The position numbers were made by a program, and so were the translations under genes. This document shows positions 37,907 to 48,233 of a stretch of DNA of 64,000 bases, in pieces. The DNA lies in NCBI GenBank assembly GCA_022749655.1, contig CP094243.1, positions 5,022,001-5,086,000 of the forward strand. Direction: 5' to 3'. The notes beneath the pieces are model-generated. The model searched no databases, had not been told where the DNA came from, and saw only the letters and a program-made list of their open reading frames with translations. Numbering within the stretch: position 1 is the stretch's first letter; each line of letters opens with the position of its first letter. The DNA is from Xanthomonas phaseoli pv. phaseoli (GTDB lineage Bacteria; Pseudomonadota; Gammaproteobacteria; Xanthomonadales; Xanthomonadaceae).

Positions 37907-39535
37907 ATGGCAGACCAGCCCGAACACCCAAGCCGCCCCCGTGGCGGGCTGCGCCGCCTGTTGCCCTGGGGCGGCACGGACACCGCGCGCCCTGCCGCTG
38001 CCCTGCCGACGGTGATCAATGGCGAGCGCGGCGGTCACGGCCTGGCCGCGCACCAGCTGGTGCCGGCCAAGGCGAAGTCCGGCGCACACGATCCGGCCGC
38101 TGCCACTGCATTGCTGATACGGCTGTTTTCGCATGCCGCGCATCCCGAAGCGCTGCTGCTCGCGTTCGCCGAAGGCATCGCCAGCCTGCATGGCGAGCTC
38201 GGCGACATGGGCGTGCGCCTGAGCGCGGCGTATGCGGCCGGCGATTGGCCCGGCTATGGCCGTGCCTTGCGCCAGCTCATTGACAAATACATCCGCACCA
38301 TCGACATCGGCGATTCGCTGGCCGAAGGCCGCACGGAGGCCGAGCAACTGCGCGACCTGCTGCGCCACGCGCTGGGCAATGCCCTGGCCACGCTGCTGCA
38401 ACGCAGCCCCGAGCTTGCCGAAGAGGCACAAACGCTGGCATCTGCACTGCGCCACTGGCGCCCGGGACACGAGCTGATCACGCTGGAACAGCGCCTGCGC
38501 GAACTCAGCCACCAGATCGGCCTGCGCGCCGAAGATGCCAGCGAACAACAGAACCTGTTATTGGGCTTGTTCGACCTATTGCTGGAGAACGTCGGCGAAC
38601 TCCTCGACGATCGCAGCTGGTTGCAGGGACAGATCTCGGTGGTGCGGCAGCTGATTTCCGGGCCGCTGGACGTCAGTTCCATCGAACAGGCACGCGGCAC
38701 CTTGCGCGAGGTGACCTACAAGCAGGGTCTGCTCAAACAGGGCATCGCCGAGTCCAAGACCGCCATGCGCGAAATGATGGTGTCCTTTGTCGACCGGCTG
38801 GACGGCATGGCCACGAGCACTGGCGAATACCACGACCGCGTTGCCGGGTATTCGCAGGCGATCAGCGAGGCGCGCGGCATTCCCGACCTCAACCGGCTGC
38901 TGCAGGATCTGCTGCAGGACACCGCCGGCGTGCAGGCGCAGGCCCTGGCGGCGCGCGACGAACTGCTCGCGGCACGCCGGCAGGTGGAAGATTCCGAACA
39001 GCGCATCGCCTCGCTCGAACAGGAGCTCAAGGACGTCGCCGGCCTAGTGCGCGAAGACCAACTCACCGGCGCGCTCAACCGGCGCGGCTTCGAAGAACTG
39101 TTCCAGCGTGAGGCCGTGCGCACCCAGCGCAGTGGCCAGCCCTTGTGCGTGGCGATGCTGGACCTGGACGACTTCCGCCGCCTCAATGAGACCCATGGCC
39201 ATGCCGGCGGCGACGCCGCGCTGCGCCACACCGTGGAGGTGGCCAAGGCCGTGCTGCGCACCACCGACGCCATCGCCCGCTTCGGTGGCGAGGAATTTGT
39301 CCTGCTGCTGCCGGACTCGACCATCTTCGAAGCCAGTGCGGCAGTGGTCCGCCTGCAACGCGCCCTGTCGCAGCGCTCGCTGCTGCATGACGACGTGCGC
39401 GTGTTCATCAGCTTCAGCGCCGGCGTGGCGCTCCGCGGGACCGACGAGACCCAGGACGAGGTCATCCGCCGCGCCGACCGCGCCATGTACGACGCCAAGG
39501 CGGCCGGCAAGAACCGGGTGATCAACGCCGATTAG
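37907..39535 (+). CDS. Diguanylate cyclase (GGDEF domain) with alpha-helical N-terminal region
   Basis: A 542-residue cytoplasmic protein that makes cyclic di-GMP from two GTP. The C-terminal GGDEF domain (about 380-540) reads REDQLTGALNRRGFEELFQR, VAMLDLDDFRRLNETHGHAG, then RTTDAIARFGGEEFVLLLPD. The active site is GGEEF, a fully active variant. RTTD five residues before it is a complete RxxD inhibitory I-site, so product feedback is expected. The first 380 residues contain no membrane helix and end in a long coiled coil (ARRQVEDSEQRIASLEQELK). No known sensor domain is recognised. It is divergent from the glycogen operon. Confidence 0.93.
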   Translation: MADQPEHPSRPRGGLRRLLPWGGTDTARPAAALPTVINGERGGHGLAAHQLVPAKAKSGAHDPAAATALLIRLFSHAAHPEALLLAFAEGIASLHGELGDMGVRLSAAYAAGDWPGYGRALRQLIDKYIRTIDIGDSLAEGRTEAEQLRDLLRHALGNALATLLQRSPELAEEAQTLASALRHWRPGHELITLEQRLRELSHQIGLRAEDASEQQNLLLGLFDLLLENVGELLDDRSWLQGQISVVRQLISGPLDVSSIEQARGTLREVTYKQGLLKQGIAESKTAMREMMVSFVDRLDGMATSTGEYHDRVAGYSQAISEARGIPDLNRLLQDLLQDTAGVQAQALAARDELLAARRQVEDSEQRIASLEQELKDVAGLVREDQLTGALNRRGFEELFQREAVRTQRSGQPLCVAMLDLDDFRRLNETHGHAGGDAALRHTVEVAKAVLRTTDAIARFGGEEFVLLLPDSTIFEASAAVVRLQRALSQRSLLHDDVRVFISFSAGVALRGTDETQDEVIRRADRAMYDAKAAGKNRVINAD

Positions 39536-39616
39536 ATCGGCGGCGAACCCCGGGGGCGCCCGAGCAATCGCCGCGCGGCGTTTACCGTGCGGGCTTGTCT
39601 GGCGGCTCGCCGCGCA

Positions 39617-40558
39617 TCAATGCGCGGGCTTGGTCCCGCGCAGCTTCTGGAACAGCATCACCGCGCCCAGCACGACGGCACCGGCGACCACGCCAACCAG
39701 CATGTTGCCCAGCGCTTCGACCAGCCAGCCCATGCCGCCGGCCGACTTGGCCAGATCCACCACCAGATGATGCAGCGCCGGGATGTTGTGCACCAGGATG
39801 CCGCCGCCGACCAGGAACATCGCCAGCGTGCCGGCCACCGACAGGAACTTCATCAACCACGGTGCCGCCACCAGGATGCCGCGACCCAGGGCCGCCAGCG
39901 CGGCGCCCTTCTTGGTCAGGTACAGGCCCAGGTCGTCCAGCTTCACGATCGCGGCGACCACGCCGTAGACGCCGATGGTCATCGCCAGCGCAATGGCCAC
40001 CAGCACCGCCACCTGCTGCCCGAAGGACACCTCCGAGACCACGCCCAGCGAGAGCACGATGATCTCGGCCGAGAGGATGAAATCGGTGCGGATCGCGCCC
40101 TTCACCTTGTCCTTTTCCAACGCCACCACGTCCACGTTCTGGTCGGCCAGCGCGCGGGTGCGTTCGGCATGCCGCTGCGCTTCCTGCTCATCGTTGTGCA
40201 GAAACTTGTGCGCCAGCTTTTCCACGCCCTCGAAGCACAGGTAGGCGCCACCGATCATCATCAGCGGCACCACCAACGGGACGTTGTAGCCGCGCCCGCG
40301 CAGCCACGCTTCCAGCGCGCTGATCGCCAACGCCGCCGGCACCAGGATCATCTTGTTGACCAGCGAGCCCTTGGCCACCGCCCACACCACCGGCAATTCG
40401 CGGTCGGCCGTGACGCCGGTGACCTGCTGCGCATTGAGCGCCAGATCGTCGCCCAACACGCCTGCGGTCTTCTTGGCCGCAACCTTGGTCAGGATGGAAA
40501 CGTCGTCCAGCAGCGTGGCGATGTCGTCGAGCAGGGTGAACAGGCTGGCACCGGCCAT
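39617..40558 (-). CDS. DUF808 family inner-membrane protein (YedI-like)
   Basis: A 313-residue membrane protein that starts [20 protein letters not shown], then [20 protein letters not shown], the invariant DUF808 start. Several hydrophobic helices follow ([80 protein letters not shown]). Length matches E. coli YedI. Function is unknown. It stands alone and is convergent with the GGDEF gene. Confidence 0.92.
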   Translation of the reverse strand: MAGASLFTLLDDIATLLDDVSILTKVAAKKTAGVLGDDLALNAQQVTGVTADRELPVVWAVAKGSLVNKMILVPAALAISALEAWLRGRGYNVPLVVPLMMIGGAYLCFEGVEKLAHKFLHNDEQEAQRHAERTRALADQNVDVVALEKDKVKGAIRTDFILSAEIIVLSLGVVSEVSFGQQVAVLVAIALAMTIGVYGVVAAIVKLDDLGLYLTKKGAALAALGRGILVAAPWLMKFLSVAGTLAMFLVGGGILVHNIPALHHLVVDLAKSAGGMGWLVEALGNMLVGVVAGAVVLGAVMLFQKLRGTKPAH

Positions 40559-40801
40559 GCGGAGGTCCTTCTAGGGTGGTCGCAAATTCTCGCCGATCCG
40601 GCACCCGCGTGGGGTGATGAGCGGCCATTGCGCGGTCGTTTGCACGCTGTTGGCGGAGCGATGCAGGCACCGCAGCGCCTGCGCTTGCGGCCGTTCGTAC
40701 TCGCCTTGGGCAAGTTTGCCTGCGGTGTGCGGGAGCGCGCGGATTCACTACGCGACGACCCGTCGCTGGCCACACTCGCCGCCTGCATGACGCCCCCGGA
40801 G

Positions 40802-42520
40802 ATGGCCTTGAGTCAGAACGACCCGCACCGCGCCCCGGCCGCAAGCCCGGCAGATCATGCCGTGGTTGGCGGCATGAGCCGGCGCACGCAGATCCTGCGC
40901 TTGTTGTTGCGCTATCGCGGCTCGGGCGTGTTCGCTGGCATGAACCTGGACCCGGCGGCCATCAACGAATACGAAGTGCCCGCAGAAGGCACCCCGGACC
41001 AGTTCGTCTCAGACCTGGAATCGCTCGGGCCCACCTTCGTCAAACTGGGCCAGATGCTGTCGACCCGGCCGGACATCGTGCCGCCGGAATTTGCCACCGC
41101 GCTGGAGCGCATGCAGGAGAACACCAGCTCGGTGCCGGTGGAGCGCATCCGCCAGATCATCGAAGAAGAGCTCGGGGTCTCGGTCAACAAGGCGTTCTCG
41201 TTCTTCGACCCGGTCCCGTTGGGCTGCGCCTCGCTGGCGCAGGTGCACCGCGCTGCGCTGCGCGATGGCACGCCAGTGGCGATCAAGGTGCAGAAACCCG
41301 AAGTGGCCGCGCAGGTGCGTTCGGATCTGGACGTGCTCAAGAGCTTCGCCACCGCCGCCGACCGCCTGACCGGCATCGGCCGGCGCGTGCGCTTTGCCGA
41401 CTGGCTGGGCGAATTCGGCAAGACCCTGCGCGCCGAGCTCAACTACGAAGACGAAGCCGAAACCCTGGCGCGCTTCGGCAAGCACCTCAAGCCGTTCCCC
41501 TTGCTGTGGGTGCCGCAGCCGGTGTGGGACCTGAGCAGCCGCAAGGTGCTGACGATGCAGCTGGCCGAAGGCGTGCGCGTGGACAAGATCTCCGGCCTGC
41601 GTCGCACCGAACAGCCGATGGACGACCTGGCCGCGGAACTGGTCAAAGGGTATCTGGACCAGATGTTCGTGCATGGCGAAATCCATGCCGACCCGCATCC
41701 GGGTAATTTGCGCGTACTGCAGGACGGGCGCCTGGCCATCTTCGACCTGGGCATGGTGGCGCATGTGCCGCCGCGCCTGCGCGAGCGCCTGCTCAAGTTG
41801 CTGTTTGCCGCAGTCGATGGGCGCGGCGAGGAAGTGGCCGAAGAGACCATTGCGCTGAGCACGCGGCTGGAGGATTACGACGAGGAGCGCTACCAGCGCG
41901 AAACCGGGCAGATGATCGCGCGCTACGCAGCGCACGATGCCACCTCCGAAGGCCTGGTGGTGCTGGATCTGGTGCGCATCGCCACCTCGACCGGCCTGCG
42001 GACGCCGCCGGAATTGAGCCTGCTCGGCAAGACCTTGCTGAATCTGGAAGGCGTGTGCCGCGCGTTGTCGCCCACCCTGGATACGCGTCGCATCGTCGAG
42101 CGCCATCTGCAGCACGTGATGCGCGCGCGCCTGAAGAAGTCTCTGTCCGCCGCCAACCTGGCCAGCGAGGCGATGGAACTGCAGCACCTGGTGCGCGAAG
42201 GACCGCGCCGCATGTCCGAGATCCTGTCGCTGGCTGCGGAAAACCGCCTGCAGATGCGCGTCACCGGGCTGGAAGAATCGCACCTGATGGAAAGCCTGCA
42301 GAAGATCGCCAACCGCGTTGCGGCGGGCATCGTCACCGCCGCGCTGATCATGGCGTCGGCGCAGATGATGCGCATCGAAACCGGCTTGAAGTTGTGGGGC
42401 TATCCGGCCATTGCGATGGTGCTGTTCCTGCTCGGGGTGGTACTGGGCCTGGGCATTGTGGTCAGTGCGCTGCTGTTCGACCGCCGCGTGCGTGCGCGCG
42501 AAGAGCGCGGGCACCGCTAG
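40802..42520 (+). CDS. ABC1/UbiB-family atypical kinase
   Basis: A 572-residue protein of the AarF/ABC1/UbiB family, atypical kinases linked to ubiquinone and lipid metabolism. The family KxGQ motif appears in LGPTFVKLGQMLSTRPDIVP. The Ala-rich loop LGCASLAQVHRAALRDGTPV is followed by VAIKVQKPEV with the kinase Lys, ELNYEDEAETLARF, and FVHGEIHADPHPGNLRVLQD leading to IFDLGMVAHV with the metal-binding DxG. Two C-terminal membrane helices end the protein (VAAGIVTAALIMASAQMMR, AIAMVLFLLGVVLGLGIVVS). In-frame ATGs at 40787, 40802 and 40874 are all possible starts. It is divergent from the DUF808 gene, and a distant UbiB paralogue rather than the main one is possible. Confidence 0.9.
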   Translation: MALSQNDPHRAPAASPADHAVVGGMSRRTQILRLLLRYRGSGVFAGMNLDPAAINEYEVPAEGTPDQFVSDLESLGPTFVKLGQMLSTRPDIVPPEFATALERMQENTSSVPVERIRQIIEEELGVSVNKAFSFFDPVPLGCASLAQVHRAALRDGTPVAIKVQKPEVAAQVRSDLDVLKSFATAADRLTGIGRRVRFADWLGEFGKTLRAELNYEDEAETLARFGKHLKPFPLLWVPQPVWDLSSRKVLTMQLAEGVRVDKISGLRRTEQPMDDLAAELVKGYLDQMFVHGEIHADPHPGNLRVLQDGRLAIFDLGMVAHVPPRLRERLLKLLFAAVDGRGEEVAEETIALSTRLEDYDEERYQRETGQMIARYAAHDATSEGLVVLDLVRIATSTGLRTPPELSLLGKTLLNLEGVCRALSPTLDTRRIVERHLQHVMRARLKKSLSAANLASEAMELQHLVREGPRRMSEILSLAAENRLQMRVTGLEESHLMESLQKIANRVAAGIVTAALIMASAQMMRIETGLKLWGYPAIAMVLFLLGVVLGLGIVVSALLFDRRVRAREERGHR

Positions 42521-42870
42521 TCGTCAGCACGGGCTGCAGCAAGTGGGCGCCTTGGTGCCCCGCAGTCAGGTGCTTGTGACCATCGCGCGTTGCATCGTGC
42601 TCGGTCTAACTGACTGCAAGCGTCCTGCGCGCACCATCGCTTGCGCACATCTTCTCGCTAAGGGTGGCAACGCCGCAGCGAGCACAACCACTATCGCGCA
42701 TGGGCGCACTGCATCTCGGCGCCACCTGCGTTTCAGCAGCGCCGTGCGGCTTGGTGCGCGGAGATGCGTAACCGCTGTCCGGCGATGCGGGGTCAGAGGT
42801 CGCCGGGTCTTGGCCACAACAAACATTTCAGTCAGCTTGGGCGCGGCATAGTCCGTCATCCGGGTGCCAC
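42521..42870. other. Intergenic region before the OpgB-like gene
   Basis: About 350 bases without a supported gene. No RNA gene or clear regulatory site is recognised. It should hold the promoter of the downstream phosphoglycerol transferase. Confidence 0.4.
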
Positions 42871-45054
42871 ATGGCAGGTGGCGCACAGGACATGGCGAGC
42901 AAGGCGTCCGGGACGCGCTCGCATCATTCCCCACGGACGCTGCGCATGCATTGGATGTTGTTGGTTTCGTTGTTGCTCTTGCTGTGGCTGTTGGTCGCCT
43001 CTCCGCGTCTGGCATGGCTCAAGGCTGGCCTGTTGTCGCTCTTTCTGCTGCTGCTCAGCGCCTGGGGATTGGTCGACAGGCTCAGTGGCGACGGCATCAA
43101 TGCAGCCACGCTGTATCACCTGCGCGCCGACATGGACGGCGCCGGCGTCAGCGATTTTTCCGGCTATATCGCGGTTTTCGTCGGCATGCTGTTGCTCTCG
43201 CTGAGCCCGCTGTTGCTGGTGCGGGTACGACGCTTCCAGCATCCGCGTGGTGGCGGCGCCGTGTTCGCAGGCTTCGTGGGCATGTTGCTGGTCGGCATCG
43301 CCGCAAGCCCGCTGTATCGCGATGGCAAGCGCCTGTACTACCAGCTGCGCCCGGTCGATTACGCCACCGTGGTGCCGGAATACCAGGTGCCGCAGCAACC
43401 GTTGCAGAAGCGCAAGAACATCGTCTGGATCTATGGCGAAAGCCTGGAGCGCACCTACTTCGACGAACAGGTGTTTCCGGGCCTGATGCCCAACTTGCGC
43501 GCGCTTGCGACCGAAGCGGTGGACGTGCGCAATCTCGCCTCCACCGAAGGCAGCGGCTGGACCATCGCCGGCATGGTCGCCTCGATGTGCGGCGTGCCGC
43601 TCACCACCGCGCCGGGCGATGAAAACAGCATGGACCGCATGGGCATGTTCCTGCCCGAAGCGCGCTGCCTGGGCGATTACCTCAAGGACCAGGGCTACCG
43701 CAACCATTACGTGGGCGGCGCCGATGCCAGCTTCGCGGGCAAGGGGCGTTTCCTGTCCAGCCACGGCTTCGACGTGGTGCATGACGTGCACCATTTCCAC
43801 GACAAGGGCGTCGCGCAGAAGCACTTTTCCGCATGGGGCGTGCACGACGACGTGTTGCTGGACGATGCGTGGGACAGCTTCCAGACGCTGTCGCGCGCCG
43901 GCCAACCCTTCATGCTGACTACGCTGACCATGGACACGCACCACCCGGCCGGCCACCTGCCGTTGGCATGCAAGGGTCAGCACTACGACAGCGCACTGGG
44001 CGATATCGGCCTGCTGCACGCCATCAAGTGCAGCGACCGTTTGATCGGCGAGCTGGTCGCACGCATCCGCAACAGCCGCTATGGCAAGAACACCATCATC
44101 GTCATCGCCTCGGATCATCTGGCGATGCCCAACGATTTGAGCGACGTGCTGGCAAAGCAGAAGCGCGAGAACCTGCTGCTATTCCTGGGCAAGGACATCG
44201 CGCCACAGCAGGTCGTCACGCGCGCGGGCAGCACGCTCGATTCGGGCGCAACGCTGCTGCAGTTGCTGGAACCGGGCATGCGCACGCTGGGCTTTGGCCG
44301 CTCGCTGCTGGCCAGCGATGCCCCGCCCAGCGCCAGCGTTGCCGCCAGCCGCGACAGCGGCAAGGACTATCCGCGCTATCTGGCCTACGCGCGCACGCTG
44401 TGGACCGGGCGCAGTACGCGCATGCTGCGCATCAATGGCAATGGCGATGTGGTGGTCGGCGTGCAACAGGTGCGCCCACCGGTGCTGCTGGAATACGACA
44501 AGGACACCAACCTGAAAACGGTGTACCTGGAAAACACCTCGCGTCAGTTCGACCGCACGCATTCCAAGGGCACGCTGGCCTATTTGGATCGCTGCACGGC
44601 GTTCGAAGACGGCTCGGCCGATGGCGACTGGTGCGCACTGGTCGTAGACCGCCACCAGAGCATGAAGCTGTATCGCGACCCGGACCTCACCCGCGGCATC
44701 GCCGTCGACGCGCCGCTGGAGGCCACCCAGCAGGGCCCGCGTCCACGCGTGCGCCAGCCCATCATGCTCACCCAGGAAGCGCGCAAGACCGATGCAGGCC
44801 GCTACATGCTCGAGCTCTACGCCAAGCGCCGGCCCACGCGCGCGTTCTGGGTGGAAGCGGTGTCCTCCGAACGTAAGGTCGTGCTGGCACAGCAATGGGT
44901 GGTGCCCGACGCCGCCGGGCGCATCCGCATGCCGGTGGGCCTGGAACATGCGGTGGAAGACCTGGAAATCCGCGCCTGGCTGGACTACACCGAAGACGTC
45001 AGCGTAGACGATCTGGCCTTGGTCAAGGACATCCCGGTGGCGGATCGCTCCTGA
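42871..45054 (+). CDS. opgB: Phosphoglycerol transferase I, OpgB/MdoB-like
   Basis: A 727-residue inner-membrane enzyme of the sulfatase superfamily that moves phosphoglycerol from phosphatidylglycerol to periplasmic glucans. N-terminal membrane helices (MHWMLLVSLLLLLWLLVA, LLSLFLLLLSAWGLVD, FVGMLLLSLSPLLLV) precede a large periplasmic catalytic domain. Against E. coli MdoB as I recall it, close matches are DGINAATLYHLRADMDGAGV, VWIYGESLERTYFDEQVFP, WTIAGMVASMCGVPL, FAGKGRFLSSHGFD, TLTMDTHHPAGH and IIVIASDHLAMPND with the metal-binding DH. ATG 42871 is the first in frame; 42892 or 42946 are possible. It is convergent with the MscS gene. Confidence 0.88.
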   Translation: MAGGAQDMASKASGTRSHHSPRTLRMHWMLLVSLLLLLWLLVASPRLAWLKAGLLSLFLLLLSAWGLVDRLSGDGINAATLYHLRADMDGAGVSDFSGYIAVFVGMLLLSLSPLLLVRVRRFQHPRGGGAVFAGFVGMLLVGIAASPLYRDGKRLYYQLRPVDYATVVPEYQVPQQPLQKRKNIVWIYGESLERTYFDEQVFPGLMPNLRALATEAVDVRNLASTEGSGWTIAGMVASMCGVPLTTAPGDENSMDRMGMFLPEARCLGDYLKDQGYRNHYVGGADASFAGKGRFLSSHGFDVVHDVHHFHDKGVAQKHFSAWGVHDDVLLDDAWDSFQTLSRAGQPFMLTTLTMDTHHPAGHLPLACKGQHYDSALGDIGLLHAIKCSDRLIGELVARIRNSRYGKNTIIVIASDHLAMPNDLSDVLAKQKRENLLLFLGKDIAPQQVVTRAGSTLDSGATLLQLLEPGMRTLGFGRSLLASDAPPSASVAASRDSGKDYPRYLAYARTLWTGRSTRMLRINGNGDVVVGVQQVRPPVLLEYDKDTNLKTVYLENTSRQFDRTHSKGTLAYLDRCTAFEDGSADGDWCALVVDRHQSMKLYRDPDLTRGIAVDAPLEATQQGPRPRVRQPIMLTQEARKTDAGRYMLELYAKRRPTRAFWVEAVSSERKVVLAQQWVVPDAAGRIRMPVGLEHAVEDLEIRAWLDYTEDVSVDDLALVKDIPVADRS

Positions 45055-45150
45055 TGCGCCGAGATGCATCCAGCGATAGTCAGGCATGGCTGCGCAATCA
45101 GCGCAAGCCGACCGACTCACCGCTGCGCAGCCCTCGCAGCCCTCGCCAGC

Positions 45151-47615
45151 TCAGTCATCCGACGCAGCCGCACCGTCTCCCGTCTCGCGCGCCACGGCTG
45201 CACCTGCACGACTGAAGCGGATCTCCTGCGGCGACTGCAATGCAATGCCCACCGTCGCCATGCGCTGCAGCAGCGCGAAGAACAACTGGCTGCGCACGCC
45301 ATAGGAATCGCGCGGGCTGCTCACGTAGGCGAACGAATTGAAATTGACGTGCCCGCCGGCCAGCGAATCGATGAACACCGATGGCGCCGGTTCGGCCAGC
45401 ACCTTCTCGTGCTCGGCAAACAAGGCCAGCAACATGTCGCGCACCTTGGCCACGTCGGTTTCCAGCGGCACCGAGAACTGCGACTGCACACGGCCCATTG
45501 GATTGGACAGCGTCATGTTGCGCACGCTCTTGGTGATCAACTCCGAATTGGGCACGATCAACGTGGAGCGGTCGCCCACCTGGATTTCGGTCGCACGCAC
45601 GCTGATCTTGCGCACGTCGCCTTCCTGATCGCCGATACGCACCCAATCGCCGATCTTCACCGGCCGCTCGGCCAGCAAGATCAATCCCGACACGAAGTTC
45701 TGCGTAATCGCCTGCAGACCAAAACCGATACCCACCGACAGTGCGCTCAATACCAGCGCCAATCGCTTCAAATCCAGACCCAGCGCCGTGAGCCCCCACA
45801 CCGCCACGATCAACCAACCCAGATAACGCGCCACCGTGCTGATCGAATTTCGCGCTCCCGCATCCAGTTCGGTCTTGGGCAGATACGTGTTGAGCAGCCA
45901 CTTCTGCACGATATGGACTAGGCCCATGCCGAGCAGGAACACGCATAGCGCCCTGGCCACGTCGCCGGGCGTGATGACAAGTTCCTTGCCAATTGCAATC
46001 CCGTGCGAAACGTTTTCCAACCAGCCGGTCACTGCGGCGAGGTTGGCGCCGTACGGCGTCACCAGCGCGGCAATACCCAGCAGCACCAGCAGCACGCGTA
46101 CTGCCGCAGAGATCAATAACCCCACCTGCACCAACCGCCCGCTGCCGACATTCAGTGCATGCGACAGCGCACGGCTGAAACGGCTCTCCGGCTTGAACAC
46201 CCAGGTCGTCAGGTCGTCGGCAAACATCACCAGTAGCGCGAGCACGCTGCACACCAGGGTGATCCAGATGATCTGCTGCTTGACGAACAGTGCCAGATTG
46301 ATGTAGCCGAACAGGGCCGCCACCAACGCGAAGATCACTGCCAGATGGCCCAGCAGACGGATCAACACGATGTAACCGCCGCCACGCGACACCACGGCGG
46401 CGGTGCGCTGCTGTCCGCATCGGCCGCACCCACGTTTGCGGCATGAGCGCGCAACGACAGGGTCAGGCCAGCCAGTGCCGACAGGATCAATCCCGCATAC
46501 AACAGCGCCGCAACCGCATCGGTAGCGATCGTCAATGCGCCGCTGCTGCGCGCCACGTCGTTGATTCTGATCGCCATACCGCTAAACCAGCTCACCGCGG
46601 CCGTGGCAAGACAATGCACGCGCAAACGATCGACGGTTGCATCGTCCAACGGGAACAGACGCCAGGTGGGCTGGTGCTTCATCAACAGGCTGGCGCTGAG
46701 CGAACCGACGAAGGCCGACACGCAACTGATCACAACAAATGCACTCAGCAGCTGCTCCAGATCCGTCGGCAGCTCACTCAGTGCGCGGACGCTCTCGGCC
46801 AATGCCCATGCCGCCATGCCCAGCGTCAGGGTGCCGACCAACAAAAACCACAGTGCAAGGCCGGAGCGCCGCAAGCGGCCACCGGGCGCACGCGAGGCCG
46901 CATACCGCCGCCCCAGATGACGCAGGAAGATGCGCAACGGAAATGCCAGCATCAATGCCGCCAGCGTCCCGATCACCAGACCGGCGATACCGTTGGTCGC
47001 CGTGCCGGTGCGCACCGCCTGTACGGCCTTGTCGGAAAGCGCCTGCAGGCGCGTGCGGTCGTCGGGCCATTCCTGCGCGATCTCATTCCACAACGCGGGC
47101 GACAGCGGCGAGGCAGCGCGCGCGGAGAGTTTCTCGCTGAAGCGCTGGGCGCGCTCGCCTTCGAGCCGGTCGGCGAGATCCTTGGCATCCAGTGCCAGCA
47201 GGTTCGCCCGCTTGAGCTCGGCATCCAGCCCGTTGCGCTCGCGCGTGAGCGCGCGGCGTTGGTCGCGTAGATCTGGTGGGTCGGTCTTCTGCTCTTCGCC
47301 AAGGCCGGCCAGCCGGACGGACAGCTCTTTCAGCGGAGGCTCCAGCGAGCGCGCCAGATCCTGGGCCTGGCGCTGCGTGCCGGTGACATCGTCAGCCAGC
47401 TTGCGCAACTGGTCGGTGTCGGATTTTTCCATCCCCGCTTCGGCTTGGGTCAGCACTTTTTGCATGCTGTCCAGTTGGGTCTGCGCGGTCTCCAGCACCG
47501 TGTCCTCGTCCTGGGCCACAGCCGCGCCAACGCAAACCATCCACAGCGCGGCCAGCAACAATAGACGCCGCAACAAGCCCTGGCGGGCACCACAGGTAAA
47601 TCGGAATTCGGACAC
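45151..47615 (-). CDS. Large MscS-type mechanosensitive channel (DUF3772 N-terminus), frameshifted
   Basis: An MscK-like channel that opens under membrane tension to release solutes. The N-terminal signal peptide (RRLLLLAALWMVCVGAAVA) is followed by a periplasmic coiled domain of DUF3772 type (LETAQTQLDSMQKVLTQAEA, LGEEQKTDPPDLRDQRRAL) and many membrane helices. The MscS core is at the C-terminus: LVLSALSVGIGFGLQAITQN, FVSGLILLAERPVKIGDWVR, VRKISVRATEIQVGDRSTLI and VPNSELITKSVRN. The frame breaks near 46388-46396 (CCGCCGTGGTGTCGCGTGG; one G short). Restoring it gives 821 residues. The start is a GTG at 47615 just before the signal peptide; an earlier start is possible. Confidence 0.88.
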
Positions 47616-47891
47616 AGGCAGGCATCGAACAGGCGCGGGCAACCGCGGGTGCCGGCATCTTAAGGCACCGCCCTCGATCGAGCCGATCGCTGGCGCCGGT
47701 GGTTCAGCCGCGGCAGGTCCGCGTCCGCGAACCGATCGGACGATCTCCCCGCACCGCGACGATGGCGGCAAAGGACCCTGCTAGCGCATGAATGGGCATG
47801 CCGCGTTGTCACTTTGCGACAACACGCCGCTGACGCAGAATCAAGCCACCGTTGCGGCAGACGCAGCGGATGACCGCGAAGGAGATCCTCT

Positions 47892-48233
47892 ATGCAGATT
47901 CAGATCCAGACCGACAAGCACGTGCCGCACGATCCGTCTGTTGTGGCGCATGTCGAAAAGACCTGCACCGCCCAGCTGGCGCATTTCGCCAGCGACATCA
48001 CCCGTGTGGAAGTGCATTTGCGTGATGAGAACGGCCAGCGCGGCGGCGCGGCGGATCGAACCTGCAGCATCGAAGCACACGTCGCCGGCCTGCCGCCGAT
48101 TGCGGCCACCAACAGCGCCGAAACGACGGCCTCTGCCGTGACCGGAGCGGCGCGCAAGCTGCGCACTGCCATCGAACATGCACGCGGCAAGCAGCACTCC
48201 AAGGCCACCGCGCCGCCGCCGGACATGCTGTGA
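47892..48233 (+). CDS. Ribosome hibernation factor (HPF/RaiA family, short form)
   Basis: A 113-residue protein of the HPF/RaiA family, which binds the 30S subunit and silences ribosomes in stationary phase. It starts MQIQIQTDKHVPHDPSVVAH with a strong ribosome site (GAAGGAGA seven bases upstream). The beta-alpha-beta-beta-beta-alpha pattern shows in ITRVEVHLRDENGQRGGAAD, RTCSIEAHVAGLPPIAATNS and AVTGAARKLRTAIEHARGKQ. There is no long C-terminal dimerisation domain, so it is the short type. It stands alone, just outside the T3S island. Confidence 0.85.
   Translation: MQIQIQTDKHVPHDPSVVAHVEKTCTAQLAHFASDITRVEVHLRDENGQRGGAADRTCSIEAHVAGLPPIAATNSAETTASAVTGAARKLRTAIEHARGKQHSKATAPPPDML

Noticed and set aside
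39587..40800. A long N-terminal extension of the ABC1 kinase gene
   Set aside because: The extension lies antisense to the DUF808 gene and is His/Arg-rich. Family similarity begins after 40802.
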